Assembly: GCA_963704595.1 (NCBI GenBank) | Contig: OY969922.1 | Coordinates: forward strand, 2,914,001 to 2,978,000 | Length of the DNA stretch: 64,000 bases | Direction: 5' to 3' | Source of the DNA: Acuticoccus sp963704595 | GTDB lineage: Bacteria > Pseudomonadota > Alphaproteobacteria > Rhizobiales > Amorphaceae | Shown: positions 1 through 9,381 of the stretch, piece after piece | Numbering within the stretch: position 1 is the stretch's first letter | Layout: each line of letters opens with the position of its first letter | Notes under the pieces: model-generated | The model's database searches: none | Seen by the model: the letters and a program-made list of their open reading frames with translations, nothing else | What the model was told of the DNA's origin: nothing | Translations under genes and position numbers: made by a program

Positions 1-148
1 GGTTTGCCGTCTTCAGATACGAACAATAACAAGATTGGGGCCAAGTTCAAATTCTAGGCACGGCGCAAAGACAAATCAGTCATGCGAATCCGCAATCGGC
101 CAGCATGCCGTGGCAGTTCCGCCACGCCCCGCGGGGGATAACCTGGAG

Positions 149-3100
149 CTAGATCTTCACCACGTTGATTTCACCCGGGATCGCGGCGCGTGCGACGGCT
201 TCGAGGTGGTCGTGGTGGGTGAGGTAGAACACCTGCCGTTGCTCAGCGAGCCCGGCAAGGGCGCGGAATCCGTGGGCGGCGCGCACGTCGTCGGCATTCA
301 CGAAGAGGTCGTCGGCAATGAACGGGAGGGCGCAGTCCTGCGCTGCGGCGAATCGCACCGCGGCAACGAGCTGGTCCCGCGTCCCGGCGGACATCTGCCG
401 GACGTTGACGTCGATATCGTCCTCCACCCGGTGGGCAAGGACGAACGCGTCCTCCCCCGTCCCTGCCTCGATCCGGTCATAGGCGCCGCCAGTGAACGCA
501 GCGAACACCTTCGACGCACGTTCCAGGATCGGCGAGCGGTGCTCGCGCGCGAAGAGGTCCTGCGCGGCGGAGAGGACGGCAAGCTCCAGCCGTAGGCGGA
601 TCGCGGCGGCGGCGGCCTCGGCCGTCTCCCGCTCGATCGCGGTGTGCTCCATCCTTGCGCGGGCAGCCTTGCCGTCGGCGCTCTCGACCTCGCTGCGGTG
701 AAGCTCCTGCCTTGCCCGCACCGCCTCGTCGTTGGCCGCGCGCTCGGCGGCTTCGGCCTGCGCCAGCCTGTCCTCTGCGCCTGCGAGCGCTGCGGCGCGG
801 CCAGCCTCGTCGGTCCCCTCCAGCGCCTCCGCGAGCGACTGCGGCGAAAGGCCCGCGGTCTCCAGCGCGGCAAGGCGCTCGTCGCGGTCGGTTTCGAGGT
901 CGCGGCGGCGGTCGCTCGCGGTTGCGGCAGCGGCAAGCTCGTCGGCCGGGGCATCGTCCGGCAGGCCGGCGCCGGCAAGGTCGGCGGCGAGCTCGCTGCG
1001 GGTCCGCGCCATCGCCTCGACCGCCTCGTCGCGCGCCGCGATCGCGTTCTCGAGCCGCGCGGTGAGTTCGTCGCGCCGCCGAGCCGCCTCGCGCGCGTCG
1101 GAAAGACGGCGCGTGAGCGCCGCGACCACCGCGCCGTAGGTGTCGGCGGGAAGCCCAAGCGCCCGGCCGAGGCGGGCAGCGTCGTCCGCGAGGGCATCCT
1201 CCAGCGCGGTGATTCGTTCTGCTTCCGCCGCGGCGTCGGCAGCGCTCTTGGCGGCGGCGACGATCTCGCCATACGCATCGAACAGATCGTCGAGCCGTGC
1301 CGGCGTGATTTCGGCGTCGAGGTTGCAGCGGTCGGCGAGCGACTGCCAGCGGGTGCGCCACTCCGCCCTTGCGCCTTCGGCTTCGGCGAGCGCATCGCGA
1401 AGGCGCGGCAGATCCGCCTGCCCCTTCGCGAACAGCTTTTGCGCGGCCTTCGCGTCCGCCTCGGCGGCCTGCGCGGCGGCCATCGCGGCGCGCGCCGCGG
1501 CGACGAGCCGCTCCAGCGCCACCACCGGCGGGCCGGAGGGCACGTCCTGCGCCAGCGCGCCGCAGCAGGCGTCCAGCGCGGCCTTCAACTGCGAGAGCAG
1601 CGCGTCCCGTCGCCCGGTCGCCGCGGCGAGCGCCCGCGCGGCATCGGCACGGTCGGCGCGGCGGCGGTGCCAGGCGGCATAGTCCTGCGGGACGGGCGAG
1701 ACGCCCGCCGCCTCCAGCGTCGCCGTCCAGTCCGCCACGAGGCCGTCGAGGGTCTTGCGCCGCGCATCGCGTGCCGCCTCCCGCTCCTGCAGGGTGCTCG
1801 CCGCCTGCATTGCCTCGGCACGGTCCTGCTCGGCCGCGGCGACCGCCTTGCTTCGGGCGAACCGCTCGTCCGCGAGCCGGTCGGCCGCCGCCACCTCGGC
1901 CTCGTAGGGCGCTGCGGCGTCGGCGAGCGGTCGGCCGGCGACGATCTCCCGCCACAGCGCATCGCGCGCGCCCCGTGCCGCCTCGATGTCGGCGCCGGTC
2001 GGGATCTTAAGCGACGCGGTGCGCCTCCACCGCGGCCCGCCGCCGCGCATGATCGACGCGCGCCGTATCCACCGCGGCTTCCGCGGCGCGCAGCTCGTCG
2101 CGCGCGGCCTCGATCGCCTTCTCGCGGCGCACGCCCTCGGTGTCGGCGGGCGGGTTTTCCGCGACCGGATCGGCGGCGGCTGCACGCTCCGCCGCCTCCA
2201 GCGCAGCGGCAGCGTCGTCCACGGCGGCCTGGAGATGTGCAAGGTTCGCGGCCGCGTCGCCGAGGCGGGCGACATCGTCCAGCGCGCGCACCAAGGGCTC
2301 GGGCGGCGGCTCCGGCGCGGGGGGCGGCTTCAGTGCCTCCGCCCGTTCGAGCGCGATAGCGGCGGACTGGACCGCGCGATCGTGCGCGGCCTTCTCCGCC
2401 AGGGTCCGGCGTGCGTCGTTGCGGTCGATCGCGGGCGGCAACGATCCGGCGAGGCGGTCGATGTCGCCGGCGGGAACGTCGAGGCCGATGTCGGCGGCGC
2501 GGCGTGTGGCGGCGAGGCGCGCGGCGGCGGCCGCGTCCCTGCACTCGCGCCGGCGCTCGGCGTGCTGCGGCATCGCGGCGGCCCGTGCGGCGAGCGCCTC
2601 GATCTCGCCGGCAGCGCCCAGTATGTCGGCGTCGACGGTGATGGCGTCGCGCGCCGCGGTCTCCTCCTCCACCTCGGCGGCTCGCCTGCGCGCCTCCGCC
2701 GCGGCGACCGCCTCGTCCGACAGGAGCGCGCCGACCCGCTGAACCGCGCCGGGCGCCATCGCGACGCGCGGCAGCGCGTCCAGCTCACGGGCGATGCGGC
2801 TCACGATGCCGCCCGTCGCCGGCGTGGTCGCGGATGCGGGCCTGGCGGGCGACCTCGGCGCGCGCCTCCTCCAGCGCGATCCTGAGGCGCTTCTGCTCCG
2901 CCTCGGCGTCGTTCACCTCGCGCATCAGCCGCGCGTAGGTGCCGCTGTCGAGCCTTGCTTCCTGGTAGCGCGCGTCCGCCTGCTCGCGCTTCGCCTCGAG
3001 CTGGCGGATGAGGTTCTGCTTGTTGCCCTTGTGGCGGACGAACAGCGCGGCAAGGTCCTTCTCCACGCCGCGCTTCACGCTTTCGACATGGACGAGACCG

Positions 3101-3550
3101 CCGGCCGCCTTCTCCAGCAGCGTCCGGAGGTCGCCCGACTGGTCGTAGAGCGCGTCGGCGTGCTCGCGCATCTGGTCGTGCGAGAAGGCCTGCGAGAGGA
3201 GGTAGGTGTCGGCGGTGGCGTCCGCCTCGGCGAGCGCGGCCTCCAGCATCGCCGCGACCTCGCGGTCCTTGATCGTCCGGCTCGCGCCGGCGCGGTCCAC
3301 CCGCACGTCGGTCCCGCCGATGGCTGAGGTCGGCCGAAAGACGCGGCGTACCGCGGAAATTGTACGTGTTGTTGCGCGGGATGCCGAAGAGGCTCTGGAT
3401 CAGCGCCGTCTTCAGCGTGGTCTTGCCGGCCTCGTTGCGGCCGATGACGAGATGAAGGTCGGGCCCCTCGCCGCGCGGAAAGGCGAAGCGCTGGTCCTCG
3501 AAAACGCCGTAGGGCGCGAGCGAGATCGACGAGAAGCGCACCGCCGTCAT
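149..3550 (-). pseudogene. YhaN-like AAA ATPase of a SbcCD-type nuclease pair, frameshifted as read
   Basis: This encodes a large SMC/RecN-like ATPase of the YhaN family, the partner of the YhaO exonuclease just upstream; the two genes overlap by 4 nt (ATGA). The N-terminus has a Walker A motif, GRNEAGKT, at residues 37-44. A long Ala/Glu/Arg-rich coiled-coil region follows, and the C-terminal head has a Walker B-like LPFIADDLFVN. By family knowledge it should work at DNA ends or in double-strand-break repair. As read, the frame changes three times, near 3324, 2811 and 2010-2020. Each change is repaired by removing one base, and conserved-looking protein resumes each time. I infer sequencing errors in one gene of about 1,130 codons. 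A real fission, with a GTG restart at 2804, is less likely. The stop is TAG at 149-151. Confidence 0.8.
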
Positions 3551-4812
3551 GAGCGGACGGGCCCCGCAAGGCGCGCCGCCACCGTGGCCGCCGCCTCCTC
3601 GGCGAGCGTGGAAAGGTCGCGCGCAGTCTCGAACGCCGCCACTTCCGGCATCAGCTCGAGGAGCGCCGCCCGCGCCTCTCCCGACCCTGCGTTCTCGAGG
3701 ATGGCGAGAATGTCGTCATGCGCCGCCTTCGCGACCTCGGGGTCGGCTGCGGCACGGCGGAGGAAATCGTCGAAGTGGCTCGGAAGATGCGGCGTCTCCT
3801 CCACCGGCGGCGGGGTGGTGGCAATCCGCACCCGCTCGATGAGAAGCCGCCCGTTGGCGAGGCTGCTCGCGGCGAGGCGGGCATCGTCGAGCAGCGCGCG
3901 CTGGCGGGCGAGAAGCGCGAAGTGCTCGGCCGTGGCGCCGGTCAGGACCAGCCGCACGGGCACGATCTCGCCGGTGGCGCGCTCCGCGACACGCTCCAGC
4001 GCCGCCCGGATGGCGGCTTCCACGGGCTCGGCGGTAACGTCGGCCGCCTCCTCGAACCACTCGACGCCGGCAAGGTTGATTTCAGACAGGCGCACCCGCT
4101 CGCCGTCCACCGTGCCGTGGAGCGCACCCTTCACCCCGGCCTCGCGGATGTGGCGGCCCTGCAGCACCCCGCAGTAGGCGATGGTGCCGCCCAGCGTCGC
4201 GGTGTTCTCCTGCAGCGTCTCGCGGGCATGGATGTGGCCGAGCGCCCAGTAGTGGTAGCCCTTGGCCGAAAGGTCGGCGAGCGAGCACGGCGCGTAGCGG
4301 GCATGGCCGCGCGGGTTCTCGAGCCCGGTGTGGAGGAGGCCGATATTGATCCGCCCCGGCCACGCGGGGGGATAGCGTACGGCAAGGTTGTCCACCGTCT
4401 CGCGCTTCGCGAAGCTCATGCCGTGGATCACAGCCTCGCCGCACTCCACTGATTCGGGCCGGTCGGTCCCGAAGAGGGTCAGCTTGTCGAAGTGGCGGAT
4501 GCGGTCGGTGATGTGGCTCGCGGCATCGTGGTTGCCCAGAATCGCGAAGACGGCGATGCCGGCGTCCGCGAGCCGGGCCACCTGCTTCTGCGTGTAGAGC
4601 CCGGTGCCTACGTCCTGCCAGTCGCCATCCCACAGGTCGCCCGCGATCAGGAAGGCGTCGACGCGGCGCTCGATCGCGATGTCGACGAGTTCGGCGAAAG
4701 CGCGGCGGCCTGCGCCCGCGATCTCGGCCGCGCGCTCGTCCTCCATCGAGACGAGCCTCGTCAGCGGGCTGTCGAGGTGAAGGTCGCCGGTGTGGATGAA
4801 GCTGAACGCCAT
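3547..4812 (-). CDS. YhaO/SbcD-like DNA repair exonuclease (metallophosphoesterase)
   Basis: A 421-residue calcineurin-type phosphoesterase. The metal-binding motifs occur in the usual order: GDLHLDSPL near residue 9, GDLWDGD near 58, LGNHDA near 95, a later LLHTG and GHIHA near 191. The roughly 200-residue C-terminal extension is the part that normally contacts the ATPase partner. Family knowledge places it as the Mre11/SbcD-type nuclease subunit acting with the YhaN-like ATPase encoded directly downstream. The stop of this gene overlaps the ATG of that ATPase, so translational coupling is likely. The start at 4812 gives MAFSFIHTGDLHLDSP, with the first motif at the normal distance from the N-terminus. 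Confidence 0.88.
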   Translation of the reverse strand: MAFSFIHTGDLHLDSPLTRLVSMEDERAAEIAGAGRRAFAELVDIAIERRVDAFLIAGDLWDGDWQDVGTGLYTQKQVARLADAGIAVFAILGNHDAASHITDRIRHFDKLTLFGTDRPESVECGEAVIHGMSFAKRETVDNLAVRYPPAWPGRINIGLLHTGLENPRGHARYAPCSLADLSAKGYHYWALGHIHARETLQENTATLGGTIAYCGVLQGRHIREAGVKGALHGTVDGERVRLSEINLAGVEWFEEAADVTAEPVEAAIRAALERVAERATGEIVPVRLVLTGATAEHFALLARQRALLDDARLAASSLANGRLLIERVRIATTPPPVEETPHLPSHFDDFLRRAAADPEVAKAAHDDILAILENAGSGEARAALLELMPEVAAFETARDLSTLAEEAAATVAARLAGPVRS

Positions 4813-5034
4813 GAACCCTCCGTTCCGGCATCTGTCCCACCGCGGGCCGCGGGCGCAAGGGCGGTCCCCCGACGGCTCAACAACTAATCGGCCTCTCCCG
4901 CCGCTTGGCCTGCGCGGGGGGCGGCGGAAGAGCCGCGGAATGGACGAAATATGGTTCCTTCCGCCACTTCCCGCTGCCGGCAGCGCGCTATCTTTGGGGA
5001 GCGGCCAGAAAGACCGCGTTCCGGAGGATGTTCA

Positions 5035-5451
5035 ATGAGGTTTCGTTCTCTTCTCGTCGTCGCCCTGCTCGCCCCGACCGCGGTCTGGGCACAGGACGGC
5101 GTCCCCTTGACCAAGGCGCTCGAGATGGCTGCCGACGAGCAGATCACCGACGTGCAGGAGTTCTGGTACAACCCCGACAGCCAGTTGACCGGGGTCGAGG
5201 GTTTTGGCGCCGGCGGCGACTGGCACACGCTCGTGCTGGGCGCCGATGGCAAGATCGTCCGCTCCGGCGCGGATGCGAACACCACGCCCGCGATCTCGCT
5301 GGGCGAAGCGGCCGAAGCCGCGATGGGCGACGGCATCGCAAGGCTGCACGGCGTCTACCTGCGTGACGGCAAGTGGATCGTTCAGGGCTGGACCGACAGC
5401 GACGAAAGCCGGACGGTGGTCGTCGACGGCACGAGCGGCGAGGTCGAATAA
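5035..5451 (+). CDS. Small secreted PepSY-like protein
   Basis: A 138-residue protein with a clear Sec signal peptide (MRFRSLLVVALLAPTAVWAQ, cleavage after about residue 19). The mature part appears to hold two related units. Each has an Ala-rich helix with GDG/DEQ-type turns, then strands ending in a 'VVVDGTSGEV' or 'LVLGADGKIV' element, which resembles PepSY repeats. The start at 5035 is preceded by GGAGG at 5022-5026. The frame is open further upstream, but that extension would bury the signal peptide. It is transcribed divergently from yhaO. The function is unknown; PepSY proteins often bind or inhibit other periplasmic proteins. Confidence 0.7.
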   Translation: MRFRSLLVVALLAPTAVWAQDGVPLTKALEMAADEQITDVQEFWYNPDSQLTGVEGFGAGGDWHTLVLGADGKIVRSGADANTTPAISLGEAAEAAMGDGIARLHGVYLRDGKWIVQGWTDSDESRTVVVDGTSGEVE

Positions 5452-5554
5452 ACCGCGTCGCCTGAAGTGCTCCCCGGAACTACGGGTCCGGGGGGCACAA
5501 AGCGGTGCCGTTTGGGTGTGCCGTCGATCTTTGATGAAGGGCTTTGGTGCCGGG

Positions 5555-5629
5555 TGGTGGGCGCGACAGGGATTGAACCTGTGACCCCCTCGGTGTGAAC
5601 GAGGTGCTCTCCCGCTGAGCTACGCGCCC
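5555..5629 (-). tRNA. tRNA-Val (anticodon CAC)
   Basis: The reverse complement folds into a 75-nt cloverleaf including an encoded CCA. The acceptor stem is GGGCGCG/CGCGCCC with an A discriminator. The D arm is GCTC/GAGC. The anticodon stem CCTCG/CGAGG closes a 7-nt loop TTCACAC, giving anticodon CAC. The T arm is ACAGG-TTCAATC-CCTGT. It reads GTG valine codons and lies in the gap between the PepSY-like gene and the acyl-CoA ligase operon. Confidence 0.95.
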
Positions 5630-5645
5630 CCAAGGCCCGGGTGAC

Positions 5646-7145
5646 TTATCGCTTCGATCCGGCGGACGCAAGGGGTTCGAGCGCCTCTTGCGCCGCTAGC
5701 GCGCGCAAAACGTCGTGCCGCACCTTGCCGAGCGCCGTGAGGGGCAGGGAATCCACGATGCGGATGTCGCGCGGGACCTTGTAGCGGGCAAGTTCGGCCG
5801 ACATGTGGGCGGCGAGCGCGTCCCGGTCGATGGCGGTGCCGACCACGAAGGCGACAGGCACCTCCTGCCAGCGCGGGTCGGGCTTGCCGACGACCGCGCA
5901 TGCGGTGACGGAGGGGTGCGCGGAGAGCACACGCTCGACCTCGGCCGGATAGATGTTCTCCCCGCCGGAGATGATCATGTTCTTCTTGCGCTCGTGCACC
6001 GTCAGCGTGCCGTCGGCTGCTAGGCTTCCGATGTCGCCGGTGCGGAAATGGCGGCCGGCGAAGGCGGCTCGGGTCGCAGCCTCGTCCTCGAAGTAGGCGG
6101 ACAGGATCGGTCCGGCGACGGCGATCTCGCCGTGGGTGCCGGGCGGCTGGGCAACGCCGGCATCGTCGAGGATCGCGATCTCGCTGAGGAGGCCCGCGCG
6201 GCCGGTGCTGCCGCGCAGGCGCGGCGTGCCGTAGCGGTCGTAGGCGGCGATCGGGCAGGTTTCGGTGGCGCCGTAGATGCACAGGATCGGGATGCCGCGC
6301 GCCTCGAAGGCATCGCACAGGCCCTCCGGCACGATGGTAGAGCCGGTGGCGACGGCGCGCAGGGAGGAAAGGTCGGAGGCCGCAAAGTCCGGGTGCGCGA
6401 GGAGCGCCTGCATCACGGCGGGAACGAAGACGCTGAGCGTCGGGCGGTCCGCGGCGATGGCGGCGAGGGTCGCCCCGGGGTCGAACCTGTCGTGGAGGGT
6501 GACGGTGGCGCCTGCCATCAGGGCGGGGGTCGTCTGGATGTTGAGGCCGCCGACGTGGAACATCGGGAGGACGGTGAGAACGTGGTCCGCAGCCGTCATC
6601 TGGTGCATGTGGTGGGACTGGACGGCGTTGCCGAGAAGCGCCGCCTGTGACAGGAGCGCCCCCTTCGGCCGCCCCGTGGTGCCGGAGGTGTAGACGAGGA
6701 GGCACGGACGGTCGGGCGCGCTTGCCGCCTCCACCGCGCGCGGGGTAGCGGCGAGGTCGCCCCCCTCGCCCATGCGGCGGCGCTCGGCGGCCGGCATCAG
6801 GGCGGCGGCGACGGGCTCCAGCGCGTCGTCGTGCGCCAGCAGCCGCGGGCGGGCGTGGCCGATGGCCCAGGCGAGCTCGGGCTCTGCGAGGCGCCAGTTG
6901 AGCGGTACCATCATCGCGCCGAGGCGGGCGCAGGCGTAGAGGATCGCCAGCGTATCGGGGTGGTTGTAGGCGAGCACCGCGACGCGGTCGCCGGGGCCGA
7001 CGCCGGATGCGGCGAGGCCCGCGGCGACGGCGTGGACGCGGGCGACGAAGGCGGCGTAGGTGAGCGCGGTCCCGCCGAAACGGACGGCGATCCGGTCAGG
7101 ATCGAACGCCGCGTTCCGCTCGACGGGGGTGAAGAGGTCGCTCAA
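5646..7145 (-). CDS. AMP-dependent acyl-CoA synthetase/ligase
   Basis: A 499-residue ANL-superfamily adenylating enzyme that would activate a carboxylic acid to its CoA thioester via an acyl-AMP. Visible motifs are the P-loop YTSGTTGRPKG, the YGATE motif, the TGDIG hinge region with ERKKNMIISGGENIYP, and the C-terminal catalytic lysine in PLTALGKVRHDVL. I place the start at a TTG (7145-7143). It overlaps the TGA of the upstream acyl-CoA dehydrogenase as TTGA, and the product MSDLFTPVERNAAFDPD matches a normal N-terminus. The longer open frame reaching 8075 is a high-GC artefact. Together with the GST and acyl-CoA dehydrogenase it forms a short catabolic operon. The substrate cannot be read from the sequence. 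Confidence 0.85.
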   Translation of the reverse strand: MSDLFTPVERNAAFDPDRIAVRFGGTALTYAAFVARVHAVAAGLAASGVGPGDRVAVLAYNHPDTLAILYACARLGAMMVPLNWRLAEPELAWAIGHARPRLLAHDDALEPVAAALMPAAERRRMGEGGDLAATPRAVEAASAPDRPCLLVYTSGTTGRPKGALLSQAALLGNAVQSHHMHQMTAADHVLTVLPMFHVGGLNIQTTPALMAGATVTLHDRFDPGATLAAIAADRPTLSVFVPAVMQALLAHPDFAASDLSSLRAVATGSTIVPEGLCDAFEARGIPILCIYGATETCPIAAYDRYGTPRLRGSTGRAGLLSEIAILDDAGVAQPPGTHGEIAVAGPILSAYFEDEAATRAAFAGRHFRTGDIGSLAADGTLTVHERKKNMIISGGENIYPAEVERVLSAHPSVTACAVVGKPDPRWQEVPVAFVVGTAIDRDALAAHMSAELARYKVPRDIRIVDSLPLTALGKVRHDVLRALAAQEALEPLASAGSKR

Positions 7146-8416
7146 TCGTCGTCTTCGCCCGGCTCGTAGAGGGCGGCCTTGCCGAGACGGTCGAGGCAGA
7201 GCTCGGCGGTCCACGGCAGCATCAGCGCGCCGCAGCGGCTGTCGCGGTAGATCCGCTCCAGCGGCAGGCGCTTCAGCATCGACTGGCCGCCGCAGGTGCG
7301 GATGGCGAGCCGCGCGATGTCGTTGGCGAACTCCATCACGGTGTACTGTGCCGCCCAGGCGCGCATCACCTGGTCCTTGGAGGGACGCGGGCCGGCCTCG
7401 GAAATCGCCTGGAACCACAGCGTCTTCGCCTGCTCCAGCTTGATCTTCATCTCCGCCACCGCGATCTGCTTGGTGGCATACTGCCGCCGCTTGACCGGCG
7501 GCGTGCCGGGCATCTCGCCGCGCAGATATTTGACCGTGAAGTCGTAGGCGGCCTGGGCGAGGCCCATGTAGGCCGGCGACAGGGTCATGAACATGTGCGG
7601 CCAGTTGGACGCGGCCTGGAAGTAGACGCCGCGCGGCATCAGCGCTGCTTCTTCCGCGACGAACACGTCGTCGAAGATCAGCGTGCGCGAGACCGTGCCA
7701 CGCATCCCGAGCGGGTCCCATTCGCCCACCACCGAGACGCCCTCGGCGTTGGCGGGGATCGCGAGGTAGAGCGTGTTGCGGCGGCTCTTCTGGCCGGAAC
7801 CGTCGGTCTCGGTGCAGAGGACGCCGTAATAGTCGGCGCTGCCCGACAGCGAGGCGAAGATCTTCTTGCCGCGGACGATCCATCCGCCATCGACGGGCTC
7901 GGCCTCGGTCGCGAACGCAATCGCGCCGGACGCTGCCGCGCCGCCCTCGGAGAAGGGCTGGGCGTAGATCGCGCCGTCGTCGACGATACGCTTGTAGTGG
8001 ACCGCGCGGCGCGCCTCGTGCTCGGCGCGGGTCGCCTCGTCCATGTCGAGATCGTCGGCGAGCGGGCCGGACCACAGCGTGGAGCAGACGTGCATGTTCC
8101 AGGTGAGTGCCGTCGCGCCGCAGTAGCGGCCGATCTCGGCGGCGGTCAGCGAATAGGCGCGGTAGTCCGCCCCCTCCCCGCCGAACCGCTCGGGAATGCA
8201 GATGCCGAGAAGGCCGGCACGGTGCATGTCGGCGAAGTTCTCGGTCGGGAACCGCGCCTCCCGGTCGATCTCGAAGGCACGCTCGGCGAAGACCGGGCCG
8301 AGCGCGCGGGCACGGGCCGCGAGATCCGCCTCGAACGGCGTGAGGCGGAAGGCGGCGGGGTCGAACATCGGCGCATCCAGCGCCGTTTCGGCTACGGGCG
8401 GCTGCGCGACGTTCAT
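7142..8416 (-). CDS. Acyl-CoA dehydrogenase family protein
   Basis: A 424-residue flavoenzyme of the acyl-CoA dehydrogenase fold. The N-terminal helical domain contains GICIPERFGGEGADYRAYS. The middle beta domain has AQPFSEGG...GWIVRGKKIFASLSG. The C-terminal helical domain ends with a conserved TCGGQSMLKRLPLERIYRDSRCG, in the place where FAD and the catalytic region lie. The context is the second gene of a GST-dehydrogenase-ligase operon: 4 nt separate it from the GST gene and it overlaps the ligase start. This suggests joint degradation of an acyl-CoA, possibly aromatic or branched. It is a divergent family member and I cannot assign chain-length specificity. Confidence 0.85.
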   Translation of the reverse strand: MNVAQPPVAETALDAPMFDPAAFRLTPFEADLAARARALGPVFAERAFEIDREARFPTENFADMHRAGLLGICIPERFGGEGADYRAYSLTAAEIGRYCGATALTWNMHVCSTLWSGPLADDLDMDEATRAEHEARRAVHYKRIVDDGAIYAQPFSEGGAAASGAIAFATEAEPVDGGWIVRGKKIFASLSGSADYYGVLCTETDGSGQKSRRNTLYLAIPANAEGVSVVGEWDPLGMRGTVSRTLIFDDVFVAEEAALMPRGVYFQAASNWPHMFMTLSPAYMGLAQAAYDFTVKYLRGEMPGTPPVKRRQYATKQIAVAEMKIKLEQAKTLWFQAISEAGPRPSKDQVMRAWAAQYTVMEFANDIARLAIRTCGGQSMLKRLPLERIYRDSRCGALMLPWTAELCLDRLGKAALYEPGEDDD

Positions 8417-8420
8417 GCGC

Positions 8421-9071
8421 TTACTTCACTTCGTCGTGGTCGATGATCCAGCTTTCCTTGACCGCCTCGTCGCGCCACTTCTTGAAGCTCGCGTTGTCGA
8501 GGAGTGCGTCGACGTAGCGGCTGGTCTCGTCGTTCACCGTCCAGCCGTAGGTGCGGATGCGGGTCGCGAGCGGCGTGTACATCGCGTCGACAGCGCACCA
8601 CTTGCCGAAGAGATAGGGGCCTTCGGAGCGCATCATCCGGTCGCGCACGATGCCTTCGAAGCGCTCGATGTCCTTGCGGGCGTCGGCGCCGCCGCGCGGC
8701 TTGAACGGGAAGGTCTTGCGCAGGTTCATCGGGCATGCGCGGCGGAGCGCCGGGAAGCCGGCGTGCATTTCGGCAGAGAGGGCGCGGGCGCGGCCGCGGT
8801 CATGGCTGTCCTCGGGCCAGATGCCGGCTTCGGGCTTCACCTCGGCAAGATGTTCGATGATGGCGAGGCTGTCCCACACGGCGTAGGAGCGGTCGATCAG
8901 GATCGGCACCTTCGCCGCGGGCGAGTAGAGGAGCAGCGAGGCGCGCGTCTCGGGCGTATTGAGGCGCACGAGTTCTTCCTCGTACTCGAAGCCGAAGTGA
9001 TCCAAGACCAGCCACGGCCGCATCGACCAGGAGGAGTAGTTCTTGTTGCCGATGACGATCTTGTAACGCAT
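8421..9071 (-). CDS. Glutathione S-transferase family protein
   Basis: A 216-residue cytosolic GST. The N-terminal thioredoxin-like domain reads MRYKIVIGNKNYSSWSMRPW, with the serine-rich loop that usually activates glutathione. The VPILID cis-Pro segment and the WDSLAIIEHL helix (glutathione gamma-Glu binding) follow. The C-terminal all-helical domain contains YLFGKWCAVDAMYTPLATR, in which the conserved Asp caps the core helix. It is the first gene of the operon with the acyl-CoA dehydrogenase and ligase. The role could be detoxification or an isomerase-type step in that pathway. Confidence 0.87.
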   Translation of the reverse strand: MRYKIVIGNKNYSSWSMRPWLVLDHFGFEYEEELVRLNTPETRASLLLYSPAAKVPILIDRSYAVWDSLAIIEHLAEVKPEAGIWPEDSHDRGRARALSAEMHAGFPALRRACPMNLRKTFPFKPRGGADARKDIERFEGIVRDRMMRSEGPYLFGKWCAVDAMYTPLATRIRTYGWTVNDETSRYVDALLDNASFKKWRDEAVKESWIIDHDEVK

Positions 9072-9240
9072 GCCTGTCTATGTCTCTTCCATGGTGCGGT
9101 GCGCGGCGCCGCTGCGCCGTAACCGGTCCGTGCGGGTGCTCCGATGGTGGGCCCGGAGCCGCGATCATTGCCAAGATGGCGCGAAAGGTCCACGCCCCCG
9201 CGCCCGAATTCACTGCACCCCGAACTAGCGCGGCGGAGCG

Positions 9241-9269
9241 GAAAGAGCGAGGCCGCACAACGCTCTTTC
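9241..9269. repeat. Perfect 9-bp inverted repeat (hairpin)
   Basis: GAAAGAGCG at 9241-9249 and CGCTCTTTC at 9261-9269 are exact inverted copies around an 11-nt loop. It lies between the aldo/keto reductase and the GST operon. It could be an operator for the GST operon or a second termination hairpin; there is no long U-tract on either side. Confidence 0.5.
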
Positions 9270-9290
9270 ATGCCGGGACCGTAAAATGCA

Positions 9291-9330
9291 AGGCCGCGGC
9301 AGGCGGCGTGCGCCACGAGGGCCGCGGCCT
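9291..9330 (-). terminator. Probable rho-independent terminator of the aldo/keto reductase gene
   Basis: AGGCCGCGGC (9291-9300) and GCCGCGGCCT (9321-9330) pair perfectly, and the loop contains a further GGCG/CGCC pair. Read on the minus strand, the stem is followed by TGCATTTTAC, a short U-run. It lies about 50 nt beyond the stop of the minus-strand aldo/keto reductase gene. Confidence 0.55.
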
Positions 9331-9381
9331 CGCCCCGTGCCGGGCGTCGCCGCGCGACGGCGGCCGGCGCCGGCACGTGGA

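Larger units (their letters stand above)
9072..9381. other. Gene-free stretch holding two hairpins
   Basis: About 310 nt between the aldo/keto reductase stop and the GST start, both on the minus strand. I see no convincing coding potential. It holds two strong inverted repeats, listed separately. The part near 9072-9100 must carry the promoter of the GST operon, but no clear -35/-10 pair stands out. Confidence 0.5.

Noticed and set aside
149..2804. Separate genes for the C-terminal pieces of the YhaN-like ATPase
   Set aside because: A GTG start at 2804 could begin a second gene, but the pieces form one normal YhaN-like domain order and each break is repaired by one base. A single frameshifted gene is simpler.
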